Of a stretch of DNA of 64,000 nt, positions 45,360 through 56,942 are shown piece after piece. Both the position numbers and the translations under genes were made by a program. The stretch is from Acephala macrosclerotiorum (Eukaryota > Ascomycota > Leotiomycetes > Helotiales > Mollisiaceae): NCBI GenBank assembly GCA_014904845.1, contig MU119297.1:124001-188000 (forward strand), written 5' to 3'. Numbering within the stretch: position 1 is the first letter of the stretch; every line of letters begins with the position of its first letter. The notes beneath the pieces were generated by a model that was not told the DNA's origin, did no database searches, and saw nothing but the letters and a program-made list of their open reading frames with translations.

Positions 45360-46837
45360 TTTCAGCTTTTTGGCCTCCAACAAATCGTCCAAAAACTGAT
45401 GTACAAATGTCACACGAGAAGCAAAGAAAACAGTGAGATGGATTATAGATTTTTCAGTATGCCTATCTGATCTACAAATGGGATTATCCCCATGGCCTGA
45501 TCCCATGCAAAGAAGCGGCAGTGATCAAGCCTCGGCATATTGCGGGGTTCTTTGTCGATCCCATTTTTGCCTGCCGAGATGGAGAACATTGACTCTGTTT
45601 CTGGCCATTTGCCGAATTTAGGAATAAGACTTCTTGAGAAAGTATGCTCCTTGATCAAGACGTGGAAGGTTGCACACGACTGCTCGCTAAACCCAGTGGG
45701 TAGATGGCTAGAATCGAAAAAGCAAGTCTGAGACTTGCTACCAAAGATTACCAGAATTTGTCCAGGGTGGACTCGCTTCAGTTGTTCTGGAAGGAAAATG
45801 GAAGAAGCTCCCGCAGTGGGGACGTGGATATGTGGCGCCTTCCCGAACTATGCCCCCAAGTCCCGACAACATCCATTCTCAAATCGACCTCGTTTGTTTC
45901 TTCCTCCTCTCCTGAAACACGACCAGAATGTCACAACTCTCAGAAACTTCAGCATCGCACGTTATAAGAATTCAGTGCGCTTCAGACTGTCCCGAGACCC
46001 AAATATAACTCTGAAAAGAGTTCATTCCGACAGCTTCGGTCCCAAAATACTTCCACATTGGCAGACTGCAATACTTCAGACCACGTCAAAGACCATCAAT
46101 CAAATCCTCAAAGAACAATTAGTAGCACTCAGCATATCACAAATCAAGTTAAGGACTAGCCAGCTTTTCACTTCAGCATGTTTAGAGTTCCGCCAAGAGC
46201 ACCTGTGACGTGGAGGGTTTTGTCACCAACTTCATGCGTAAGACAACATCACTCAGCAACAATCAGCAAAGTCTAGCCACATTTCCCAATGAGACATCGA
46301 CCAGCCACAATTCCGAGTAGATCATCTATAGCATAAGTATTTCTCCGACTCGACAAGTGGACAAATGGACAGGTACCGAAACTCTGATAGTGGAGATATT
46401 CCGAAGGATCACCCTCTCACCCTGTCTCAGCCTTCTCGGTTCTGATTTAAACTCTCAGCAAGCACCATGACGTGGCTTCTGCGCAGTCAAAGTTGGCTTT
46501 GAAACGTCTCTATTTGCATTACAGAGCGACGAGCAGACGCTGAAAGTAACATGTGGCCAAGGCGGTAGCCCAAGTGGGAACAATGGGATGTTTTTGTTCT
46601 CCCCACAGCCGGATTTATTGGCGGCGGCAGTCAGTAAGGTGGTCCCGAGTCTCCAAAAGTGTCCTCCGCAGTTGTTTGTGGACCTCAGTGATAGAGACTT
46701 GATAATGATCAGCCCTACTTTCATCTTCGAGGTCAGATAACTCCAATGCTGCTGGCTATCACTGATTGCTCACAGACAATACTTTCATTTTTACGTGGCC
46801 TCCTGGTGAGAGCTTCATACGATCTTTTATCGTAATC
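45360..46837. other. Intergenic, 1.5 kb, divergent upstream region
   Basis: Upstream of the thiolase-like (-) and MFS (+) genes. Plus-strand frames at 45,540-46,208 overlap each other in different frames and show no domain. No repeat or RNA gene seen. Confidence 0.45.
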
Positions 46838-48904
46838 ATGGAGAAAAATGCTGGAATGGAAGCGGTTGAAGAAAACTTAGGGCGAGTCCAGCTGCGCTCA
46901 GAGTCTGGCGAAATCATTCTGGTCCCAAAACCTTCAAGTGATCCAAATGATCCATTGAATTGGTCTGTAAAATCTCAAAGATCAAGTCGAACAACGTACT
47001 CAGAATATGCAGGTCTCAACCTTTTAAGGTCTACGTCGCCGTCGTGACGTGCTTCGGCATGCTCATGTGCACGTTCCTCGCTGCTGGTCCAACAGTGGCA
47101 CTCGTTCAGATCGCAAAGGATTTCTCGAATGGGAGTCCAAACCTAGAGGCCGTCATTCCACAGGTGGCTTTCTTCTTCACAACCTCGGCGCTCACCCAAG
47201 GTACTGGTAATCTGTTGTGGCAACCTCTCATCAACAAGTATGGACGAAGACCGATCTACATTATCTCCTTCGCTGGGTATTTCGCAACGGCAATATGGTG
47301 TGGTATCACCTCAAACTTCACTTCAGAGCTTGTAGGAAGAATCTTTCTGGGTTTTTTCTCAGGAGCTGGAGAATGTCTGGGCCCAGCCACCATCTCAGAC
47401 ATCTTCTTCCTTCACGAGCGAGGGACTATGATGGCGTAGGTCTCCTGAGCTCATCCCCAGCAGTCGTTGACTTTATCTTCAGGATGTACAACTTCGCTAC
47501 CGGATCTGGGGTATCAATCGGCATCATCATCAGTGGCTTCATCGTCGTGAACAACTCTTGGCGAGTCATCTATACCGTCGGTGCAATCATGATCGGAGTT
47601 CTACTCGTCTTCATCGTCTTCACCATACCAGAGACTGCCTACAACAGATCATACGACGACTCAGAACCGGGTGATATCTTCGATAACAAGAAGAATCCTT
47701 ATAGACTATCCCTCTCCATTATCCTCAATGACGCCGAGAAGGCGAGGGTTCAGCAGTACTATGATGAGAATAATCGACTGGCTGACATGAACAACGTGGA
47801 CGAGAACCCCGCCATTCGGCGATTGGAGGAACGTGTCCGGCGCTTGGAGGCTACTGTTCTTAGCAACCCGCAATACTCTGCGTTGAACCAACCTCTCAAA
47901 AAGTCCTTCTGGAGTAAGCTCTCGTTGTTCACTGGGGAGACGTACACGAAAGACTCGCTTTGGAAGATGTTTATCAGACCTTTCGGCCTGGTTCTTATGC
48001 CTCCTGTGATGTGGGCCACTCTGGTTATGTCCGCAACCATCGGCTTCAGTGTTGCATTGTCATCAACCTGTAAGTACCTGTATCATCACCTAAGATGAAT
48101 GCCCGATATGCTGATGCTGTGCTAGTCGCCAACGACTTCGCTAGAGTCTACAACTTCTCCGCTTTCCAAGCTGGATTAGGCTTCTTCGGGAGTTTGATAG
48201 GAGGAATCATTGCCAGTAAGTCCTCTCATGTACTCTTCAAACCCCTGTACTGATACTGCTCAGTTCCTGCCGGCGGTCCTGTCGGAGAAGCCGTAGCAAA
48301 CTACTTCACAATCCGCAACCGCGGCATCCGCGAACCAGAATTCCGTCTCCCAGCCATGGTCATCTCCATGATAACCGCCCCACTCGCCCTGATCCTCTAC
48401 GGAGTTGGCTTGGAATACAAATTACCGTTCATGGTTCCGATCTTTGGTCTTTCGTTATGTAAGTCATTAACTCTAAGGGAAGAAAATATTAATGGGAAAT
48501 TTGCTGATGAATGAATGCGAAGTGACGTTCTCGATCGGACAAGGGATTAATATCTCGTTTGTTTATACACTTGATGCGTATGGACCCGTCAGAGGAGAGG
48601 TTACGATTGCGCAGCTGGCTTTTAAATGTTCGTCTCTTCCTGTCTTCACTCCCTCCTCCCTCCCTGTTCCCTTCCCTTTCATGAAACTTGCTAATATCGT
48701 GAAGCGGTAATCGGCTTCGGTCTCAGCGCAACGACGAACTCCTGGATCGCTGGATCCGGAGAACTTGTCGCGTTGAGCGAGATGGCTGCGATTTCGTTCT
48801 TTGTGCTGGCATTGTGGGTTCCGATGTTCTTTTGGGGCGCAAGACTTAGGAGGTGGAGTTTGGGGTGGAGGGTCGTGAGTTTTGTAAAGTGGAAGGAGTT
48901 GTAA
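46838..48904 (+). CDS. MFS transporter, DHA1-type drug:H+ antiporter-like
   Basis: Seven exons: 46838-46962, 47013-47435, 47483-48069, 48126-48215, 48264-48458, 48523-48627, 48705-48904 (introns of 47-77 nt), 574 aa. The N-terminal DPNDPLNWSQPFKVYVAVVT is the standard lead into TM1 of fungal DHA1 carriers. The loop 2-3 signature is WQPLINKYGRRPIYI. About twelve hydrophobic segments are split by a long charged cytosolic loop (RRLEERVRRLEATV ... GETYTKDSLWKMFIRPF), and a second half includes FSIGQGINISFVYTLDAYGPVRGEV. The first donor is GTCTGT; the others are conventional. Substrate unknown. No biosynthetic cluster surrounds it. A plasma-membrane location is inferred from the family. Confidence 0.92.
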
Positions 48905-49244
48905 GACTTGGATTGATGGGTGGGCGTTTGAGGCCGGATACGGATACGGGTTATAGGCGGGAGGTTTTGGGGACAGGTACCTAGATATGTTATGATATGA
49001 TGAATTTGTACTTGTTATTGGGAGGGTATGAATGTCTTGGAGTTGGGGGTACATTTTACAATTGAGCAAGTCAAATGGGTATCTACTGTCCATGCTACTC
49101 CACACTAGCGAAAGCAACGCCTAAAACAAACATTTATAGCAACGCCATGTGATGCAATTCCCATATTCCGAGTACTTCTAGGAACCGTTTTCGATATCCT
49201 TCAGGCTCTGAGTGATTCAGTAGAGCCTCGGTACGTAATCATGC
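48905..49244. other. Intergenic between convergent genes
   Basis: The 3' flanks of the MFS (+) and Clr2-like (-) genes; nothing else is seen. Confidence 0.5.
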
Positions 49245-51152
49245 TCATCCATAAAATCCCTGTCCAGCGCCATCAAGATCCATGAACTGCTCAATATCAT
49301 TCGCGCTATCAAGTTGTAATGGAGCCTGGAGCTGTTGCTCATCGGGGAAGACGTTCTCTGAAGGGAGCCCATCTAGTCCTCGACTAACCTTGAAATCGGC
49401 AGGAACAGAGGCTCCGAGAGTATCTCTTCTGTTCTTTCGTCTCTGCTCCGGTACACTGTTGTTGTCTCGTCTACCATTCATCCATTGTCCAACATCGCCA
49501 AACTTGCCAATGCGTTTGTCCTCTTCATATTTGTCGGCTCCACGCAAAATTGGGAGTAACGTTCGCGTTTCGTACCATCGGCCACGGATATCTGCAAGTT
49601 CTTTGCGGGCGGCAGGTTCGAGGAGTCGCCATTCATACCAGCTATTTGCTCCAGCATTGTCTGCAATCTCGTTTCTGAAGCGGAGATCTGCAACCATTCT
49701 AGCAGGTAGGTCTGGAGTTGGCCATTGCGAACGATTAGTATAAGGTGAGGGCATCTGAACGAACTTATAGACGTCGCCAACGAACGTGACTGAAGATCTG
49801 CCTTGAACTGTGCGTTCGATGAGCTTCTGGACGACGAGGACCACGATATCGGGAACGGCCTTCTGAGCAGCAACACGCAAACGAACGGGCTCTCCGGCCC
49901 ATATCTTCTCAGCGCCGAGGAACATTCCATTGTAGTGCACTTCGCCAGGGCCTGCTAATGCGTTTACATTCCGGTCGAATAAGGAGTAGCTGGCGTCGAT
50001 CATCTTTGCTGCCAGAATGCTGCCATCCACGATATAATCCGTCTTGCGACCATTATCGAATTCGCCTCTTACAACGCGTTCCCAAGGGATTGTTTCGAAT
50101 GTTAGGTTGTTTAATTGGGAATTTGTTGTTTGAGGAACGCTCCATGCGAGCCATGGTCGTAGCGAGGTCTCTTGGTCTTTGATCTGCTGTGCTTGATGCT
50201 GTTGAGGGTTGGAAAGTGGTTGAATGAGGTATCGTGGTTGGCCGTTCACCAGTCCTCGTCGTCCAATAATACCAAGTCGCCAATTAGGCTCGTTGTTAAA
50301 CCATACAAGCTCTCCTGGTCGATACAGATATTTGCCATCAGGATCTCCATCAGCTTGTGCTTCTTGTGATCGTCCATTCGCTACTGGAACCGCTTGTGGC
50401 TTCGAAGTAGGTGGTGCAGCTGGCGGAGCTAAGAATGAAGAGGGTACATTCTTAGCAGTTGATGGGAAGCTGGGTGTGGGTTTCGGCTCTTTCTTGATAG
50501 GCGGCTTTGTGTCCTCTGGCTCGGCCTTTGGAGCTTCCTTCGCGCTGTCCTCAGGTGCTTGAACCTCATCTTTCTCTGGAAAGCAGATCTTGCATGAGCA
50601 ATTCATTGGGTCGCCTTCCTTGTCAACCGCAAGCCAAAGTAGATGAGGGAAAAACTCCACAGGGCTCCTAAATCGTTTCTTTCGACCTAGTGGATGACCA
50701 TACAGGTACGCATCTTGTCGTTCATAGATACCGGCTGCGTGTCGACCCTTCTCCTTCTTCTTATCTTCTGTGTCCATTTTTTTCTTGTTATATTTGACGT
50801 GTTCCCACAGGGTATAGCCTTCTGGTAGTTCTTTCACGACATATCGTTTTTCTAAGCTGTCAGTTGGCTGCTGGAAATGGTCGGAGTCGTCAATCATACT
50901 ACTGTGCTCCTTTGAGTCCAGCATCAGAGCCTCTTTGAACATCCCTCCAAGCTTTCTTCTCCAATCTAATGCCTTCTCAGATTCATCCTCGAGCCTCCGG
51001 TAGCAATCAACATTGCCATTGGCATCTGGTGTATCATTCTGTTGTGCTGCGGTGGGCTGGTTGAGCTCTTTTACGCCAGTTCTTGTAATGTGTTCAAGCT
51101 GCCCGTCAGATCTACAGACAACGAGTGGGTAGAGAGACTCCGTTTTCTGCAT
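49245..51152 (-). CDS. clr2: Clr2-like transcription-silencing protein
   Basis: Intronless frame of 635 aa from ATG 51152. The N-terminal region holds LPEGYTLWEHVKY (about residue 108), DAYLYGHPLGRKKRFRSP and EFFPHLLWLAVD (147-175), then CSCKIC (about 185), which together are the Clr2 transcription-silencing domain. A Pro/Lys/Glu-rich linker is followed by YRPGELVWFNNEPNWRLGIIGRR (about 281), a BAH/MBT-like entry of the C-terminal Clr2 domain, continuing through VHYNGMFLGAEKIWAGEPVRLRV and WYEWRLLEP. In fission yeast Clr2 is part of SHREC, the histone-deacetylase/remodeller complex of heterochromatin. The gene is head to head with a SNF2-PHD remodeller, which fits a chromatin role. Confidence 0.85.
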   Translation of the reverse strand: MQKTESLYPLVVCRSDGQLEHITRTGVKELNQPTAAQQNDTPDANGNVDCYRRLEDESEKALDWRRKLGGMFKEALMLDSKEHSSMIDDSDHFQQPTDSLEKRYVVKELPEGYTLWEHVKYNKKKMDTEDKKKEKGRHAAGIYERQDAYLYGHPLGRKKRFRSPVEFFPHLLWLAVDKEGDPMNCSCKICFPEKDEVQAPEDSAKEAPKAEPEDTKPPIKKEPKPTPSFPSTAKNVPSSFLAPPAAPPTSKPQAVPVANGRSQEAQADGDPDGKYLYRPGELVWFNNEPNWRLGIIGRRGLVNGQPRYLIQPLSNPQQHQAQQIKDQETSLRPWLAWSVPQTTNSQLNNLTFETIPWERVVRGEFDNGRKTDYIVDGSILAAKMIDASYSLFDRNVNALAGPGEVHYNGMFLGAEKIWAGEPVRLRVAAQKAVPDIVVLVVQKLIERTVQGRSSVTFVGDVYKFVQMPSPYTNRSQWPTPDLPARMVADLRFRNEIADNAGANSWYEWRLLEPAARKELADIRGRWYETRTLLPILRGADKYEEDKRIGKFGDVGQWMNGRRDNNSVPEQRRKNRRDTLGASVPADFKVSRGLDGLPSENVFPDEQQLQAPLQLDSANDIEQFMDLDGAGQGFYG

Positions 51153-52196
51153 GGTGAGGACAGGCGGACCTGAGGAAGAGGTAAGGGAGAGTGAGGACTA
51201 GCGGAGTCGTAAGTGAGTGTAGAGTGTTGAAGAGTGAAGCTCGTAGAGAGGGAGAGCGGCCTGGGTGGACTGAAGGCCCGAAAACATTTCACGCTAGTGT
51301 ATGAATCACGTGAAGATAAGATAAGACGATGCATCAGATTTTGAGATCAAGTCGGATTAACGCAAAGCAAATTGAAACTTAGCAACTAGACCTTGATTAA
51401 CCTCTAATAGAAGATCATTGGTGAGTCTACAGAATCCCCACGCTGCCATATTATTTGGTTGGGATTATACGAATGAATATCGAGTTTGTAGCACTTCGGT
51501 GTGCCGCGAGCTCGCACTGACAAGGGAAAATATGAGATCATAGCACAGAAAAACACGTAAATGTAGATATTTATGACATCGATCCCTTATATGGGAGAGT
51601 ACAAATCTCAAATCCCAGAGCAAGTCAAATTATCCCGCCATCTCGTCTTTTGCATGGAAGGGAAATGATAAATGGTAGTCGTAATAAATACATGCGTCAA
51701 CTTTAACACAAATGCACAAACAATAACGATCTCATTATATACAGACAATTGATCCTTCGAGATTACTTAGGTACGTTGAAATACTTTAAAATAAAGGTAA
51801 TTCGATGTAGAGTTAAAACTCAGGAGAACTGTTACATTTTTTTGCCCCTCGATCTGAACACGGTCACGCTAGCCCGAAAAGTTGAACGCGGAAAGACGCG
51901 ACTCCCAAAGCGTCGAGAGTGCAGTCAAAAAATCAATGGTCGCCTCCATTCCCAAATTTCGGCCTGACAACACACATTGATGCACATTATTTTACGAAGG
52001 TGAGATTTTGACTTATAACAGAAGTGCACATTCACTTTTAGCAAACCCCAATGGAAAGTCTAGTGGATTGCTGTCCGCCTTTCTTCCTCACAGGCGCGTT
52101 GTCCTGAACGCTTCTCGCTCACCACCAACATCACTGTCGCACTTTACCACCCCTCGCTCTCCGCAGAACACTCAGCTCCATAGAGCCGATCTCGAA
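51153..52196. promoter_or_regulatory. Shared divergent promoter, Clr2-like and SNF2-PHD genes
   Basis: 1,044 bases between two opposite start codons. AT-leaning from about 51,300 to 51,850. The SNF2 frame stays open upstream to about 52,008 without an ATG, so a spliced 5' exon cannot be excluded. No RNA gene or repeat seen. Confidence 0.5.
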
Positions 52197-55100
52197 ATGT
52201 TCAATTCATATCTTCCCCTCGCGCGGAAGCCGAGTCCGCAGGCTCAGGCCCAGCCCCAGCCGCAGGCTTCAATCTCCCAAGCCAACCGCACATCGGCTCT
52301 CCTTGCTCAATTTGGTGTGCGCACCGAACATAAGATGGATATGAAGAATGCCAAGAACCTCAGCCCAATCATACAGACGCCGTCGATGTACGCAGAGTAC
52401 AACTCCTCCCCTCTACCGATGCGAACCCCCCCAAAGCAACAGTATATAACATTGGACGACGGGGAGGATGAGAATACACCCAATCAATCGGCAGCAGACA
52501 AGGACGATGATTCGGTCATTGAATATGCACCCAAGTCTCGGCGATCAGGAAGAGAACGGCGTCCAAATGCCTCTATGCGTGCTCTAGAGAGCAATTACGA
52601 CAATCAAGGTCGATCGAAGAAGGGCAAGAACACCATCTCTGCTCTCTTGGGAGATGATCCTGATCTGACCCCCATGGTCAGTAAGAGAGTTGCCATCAGA
52701 CAAGAGATTGCCAGCAAGACAGCCGCATACAGGGATCAATTCCTCGTAGACAAGAAAGACTTGTGGCTTCCTCTTCTGCCACCCAACAATTACATTCGGA
52801 AGCTGGTGACTCAACATCAACATCTGTCAGCAGCCGAGCGTGCAAAACTCCCTACGATCACACCCTATCAAGAGATCGAGCAGCAACCGCAGGGTGTCAA
52901 AGCTGTTATGAAGCCCTACCAGTTATCGGGTCTTTCATTCCTCATGTACCTGCATCACAATGGTTTGTCAGGCGTCTTGGGTGATGAAATGGGTCTAGGC
53001 AAGACTCTTCAGACATTATCGCTTATCCAATATCTTAAGGAGAATGATCCGAAAGCAGGCACCGGACGATTACAACGACCGTTCTTGATTGTCTGTCCTT
53101 TATCCGTGCTCAGCAGCTGGATGGCAGAGGCGAAGAAGTGGACTCCAGGATTGAAAGCCATTCGATTCCATGGTCCGGTTGCCGAGCGCCAGAGACTGAA
53201 GAAGATTGTTGTAGGGGAAATTGATCACTATGGAAATTTGACCGCACATGCAAAATCGAAGCTGAAGTCAAGACGCAATGCAGCGGGGAAGGAGGTGATA
53301 TCTCTTGACACAGATTCTGAAGACGAACAAGACATTGGTGTGGACTTGGTTGTCACAACCTATGACTGTTTCAGAGCCGAGCAATCATGGTTCAAGACTG
53401 CTTTTGTTTGGCGGTATGTCGTTCTTGACGAAGGTCACACGGTCAAGAATGATGCAAGCTTGATCTCAAAGTCATTGCAGGGTATCAAGGCCGAATACCG
53501 CTTGATTCTCACCGGAACACCACTCCAGAATAATCTCTCCGAGTTGTGGGCATTGTTGCATTGGCTCTATCCCGAAGTCTTTGCTGCCAACACGAATGAG
53601 TTGTTCGACACCTCCTTCAACTTGTCCAAGGGTCAATATTCAAGTACCGTCCTGGATGATGCAAGACGCCTACTTGAACTGATCATGTTGAGACGCATGA
53701 AGAATTCTCCAGGAGTTGATCTAAATCTCCCACCAAAGACGGAAGTCCTCTTGTTCGTGCCATTGACCGAGATGCAGATTTTCTGGTACAAGCGAATGAT
53801 CACAAAGGCTGAACAAAGCTTGCTTGATGAAATTTTCAAAGATGTCAGAGGCAAGGAGGAAGAGAACATGAAGGCGATGAAGCAGATCGAGGCTCAGGAA
53901 ACAGAATTGATGAAACAGGAAGCCGATGCCCTCAAGGTTCTAGAAGACAATGCCTTGATCGGATCATCTGCGTGGAAGGAGACCAAAGCCATCCTTGAGC
54001 AGACAATCCAACGAGAGCAGGAGTTGACGAATTCTGGCGAGCGCAAAAAGTCGGAGTGGCAGAAGCTCATGAATCTACTAATGCAGCTCAGAAAGGTCTG
54101 CAATCATCCATATCAACTCCAACACGCCGAACCAGACCCATACTACACCGGTGATCATGTCATCACGGCGTCTGGCAAGTTCATTGTCCTGGAGAAGCTT
54201 GTCAAGGAACTGGTTGTCAAGCAGAAGAAGAAGATTTTGATCTTTTCTGGCTTCACAAAGATGCTGGACTTGGTCGAAGAATTCTTGCTCTTGAGAGGTG
54301 GTGATGGCACCAGTTTTCGATCAATGCGCATCGATGGTCAAACTGCTAGGGCTCGCAGAAACCTCGGTATCCGAATGTTCAACGATCTCAACAGCGAATA
54401 TCGAGTAATGCTTATCTCGACCCGAGCTGGAGGTCTCGGAATCAATCTTGCCACTGCTTCGGATGTGATCCTTCTTGATCAAGATTGGAACCCACAAATC
54501 ACCCTCCAAGCCGAAGCTCGGGCCCATCGTATTGGCCAGAAGAATCCGGTCACAATCTACAAGTTTATCTCGCAGGGAACAGTGGAAGAGCAAATGATGG
54601 GTCGCATTCAGAAGAAGCTCTACCTATCTGCCAAGGTCACCGAAGCCATGCAAGATATTCACACCAAGTTTGGCGCGGGCAAGAAATCTAGAAAAGGCGA
54701 CTCAGCAGAGGACGATACCATGCCACAATTATCCACCAATCAATTGATGACCTTGCTTCGACGTGGTGCTACTGCTATCTCAAGACCAGAAGTTGATGTC
54801 AATGAGATGCTTAGCTGGTAAGTACTTCATGGCAGTCTATTTGTTCCAAATGCTAACTCGCGATTTAGGGACTGGGAGACTACAGTAGCCAAATGCAAGG
54901 ACAATCCTGCCGATATGGCGGTAAAGCAAGACGCAGTACCAGATGCTAAGATAGACGAAGAAGCTGAACGCAAATGGTTGTCCGAGATGGAGCGTGTCGA
55001 ATCTTCGGTCTTCGAAGGAAAGAAGCTAGCCAAGAGCACGAGAAACGCCAGTAACAAGGATATCGCTCAAGAGTTCTTTAACAGAGCTGATCGACGTGTT

Positions 55101-55877
55101 GGCAAGAACACCACTGTCATGGTTGATGGCTATGCAATCTCGAAGGAGTCCATAAATTGTGCCTGGGGAGAAGCTATTCCAACCATGGCTGGCAAGGATC
55201 CTCGTCTTGCTGAGCCGAAGCGCACCAAGAAATTTGATCTTGAGCCTCAAAGTCACTGTCAAGTGTGCCTCGATGGTGGTGAATTGCATTGCTGCAAGTT
55301 GTGCCCACGAGCCTATCACTATGAGTGCCTTTCTGAGAACTATCAATCCAAGGCCAAGGGTTGGTCTTTCAATTGCCCCCAACATCGATGCTTCGATTGC
55401 GAACAAGGTACCTCGGAAGCTGGTGGTATGCTCTATCGCTGCCGTTGGTGCGAGCGTGCGTACTGCGAGGATTGCTTGGACATTGAGAACACTACCTTGA
55501 TCGGCAACAGCCTCATGGAGTACGAGATGTTGGGCTATCCAGAGATGCAACAGGCATTCTATGTCAAGTGCGCTTCCTGCGCTGACCACCACCTGGAGCA
55601 TCCAGAGGACAAGGAGAAGTGCGATGATATGGCCGAGGGTATTCGTCTAGCCTACGAGGATATGTTCGGTAATGGTTTGAGGGAGATGAGCACGAGCACC
55701 CGACTTGGATCTATGACTGATGCCACGACCATTGAGACCACCGAGGCCAACACTCCCGCTGTCATCGAGGATGACGAGATCGAGATGGCACCCCCCCGCA
55801 AGAGAAAGCCTCAGCTTAATTTCCATAACTCTACACCAAGATCATCCAAGAAGAGCAGAGTCAGCGTTCGAGGCTAA
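52197..55877 (+). CDS. SNF2-family chromatin-remodelling ATPase with C-terminal PHD fingers
   Basis: Two exons, 52197-54817 and 54869-55877 (51-nt intron, GTAAGT / TGCTAAC / TTTAG), 1,209 aa; ATG 52197 is the first in frame. After a disordered N-terminus, the ATPase core has PYQLSGLSFLMYLH, DEMGLGKTLQTL (about residue 262), VVLDEGHTVKND (DEGH, about 410), LTGTPLQNNLSELWALL, then the helicase-C lobe RIDGQTARARR (about 710), STRAGGLGINLATASDVI and EARAHRIGQKNPV. Exon 2 adds a PHD-like C4HC3 array (HCQVCLDGGELHCCKLCPRAYHYECL, CFDCEQ, CRWCERAYCEDC) from about residue 1,002 and a basic tail. ISWI- or Mi-2/Mit1-type remodellers are the closest classes I can suggest. It shares its promoter with the Clr2-like gene. 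Confidence 0.9.
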
Positions 55878-56942
55878 TCATGTGTTTTCATAATTGGACG
55901 GGCGGTTTACGATTTGCTTGCTACTGGGCGTTGGGGGACTACGACAATAATCTGGCGTTCGGGTATGGCTCTTCGTTCTGTGATACCTTTCGGTGACTTT
56001 TCTTCTCAGCGGGGTAGCTGAGCATGGGATACTGCCTTTTAGGGAAGGGCATAATGTATGAATATGATTATGATTTGGCGTTTACAGGGCGAGAAAGGGA
56101 GAGAGGTCCGCGCTAGACAAATGTAGAAATAGAAATACAGGGCTTTGCATGCAAGTTGGCGTCGTTTTTAACTCTCCAACACCTTTACTTTACTACCGAG
56201 TGACATCTTGATACTAATTGTTAGATTTACTTCAGATCCGGGTCGTTGCTGCCCAATTGGGCCCCAAACTTGTCGTGCCATCACGTGCCTGCTATCTTCA
56301 GTTGAACCTTGGGATGTCTTCCGCATCTCACCCGCCCTCAAGATCATATCAAAGCTCACTGCCCCCTCATCGGTAGCAGAGTTTGATTCTCTCCTTAGGA
56401 AGCCTGTGAAGCGGCCTATCAATTTTCGAGGATTTAGATCTAAATGAGCTATAGTAGAGTAACTAGCCTTCATCGCATGTTGTTTGAACGCCCATCTTGG
56501 TGGGTTCCCGGTGCGGTACATTAATGATGATGGGTTAGCAGAGGATGACGCGAGGAAGATGGAGATCAGGCGGTTTCGCAGTGAGCTAAGGGTGAATTGG
56601 ACGCCAAAACAATGTGAGCGGCGAGTGACGCCGAGAACCTGATCCTAGAAGGAAGCAAGGTAGTGAGTGAGCTTTCTCGGATCTACGAAGGCAAATGACG
56701 GAGGGTCTTGCTCTCATGAGGAACCGAGCAATGTAAGCTTTTTAAGGCCAAAGTCGACGGATGGAGAGGTTGGTCATAGTAAGGTATTGTTTTAGGCTCA
56801 GAAACGTGACTTTCATATCACGAGATCTTACGTAAAGGCCACCCTAAAGGTTTTTTTTCCTAGCGCCCGCGAGATGGCCAAAGGCACAAAAAACTTCATC
56901 TGTTATCGATTTTTGCTCAACCTCTCCTGCCCGAACGCCAAG
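55878..56942. other. Intergenic, 1.07 kb
   Basis: 3' flank of the SNF2 gene and upstream region of the CTP synthase gene. Opposed frames at 56,168-56,521 show no domain. No repeat or RNA gene. Confidence 0.45.

Noticed and set aside
45540..46208. Overlapping plus-strand frames upstream of the MFS gene
   Set aside because: They overlap in conflicting frames and show no domain.
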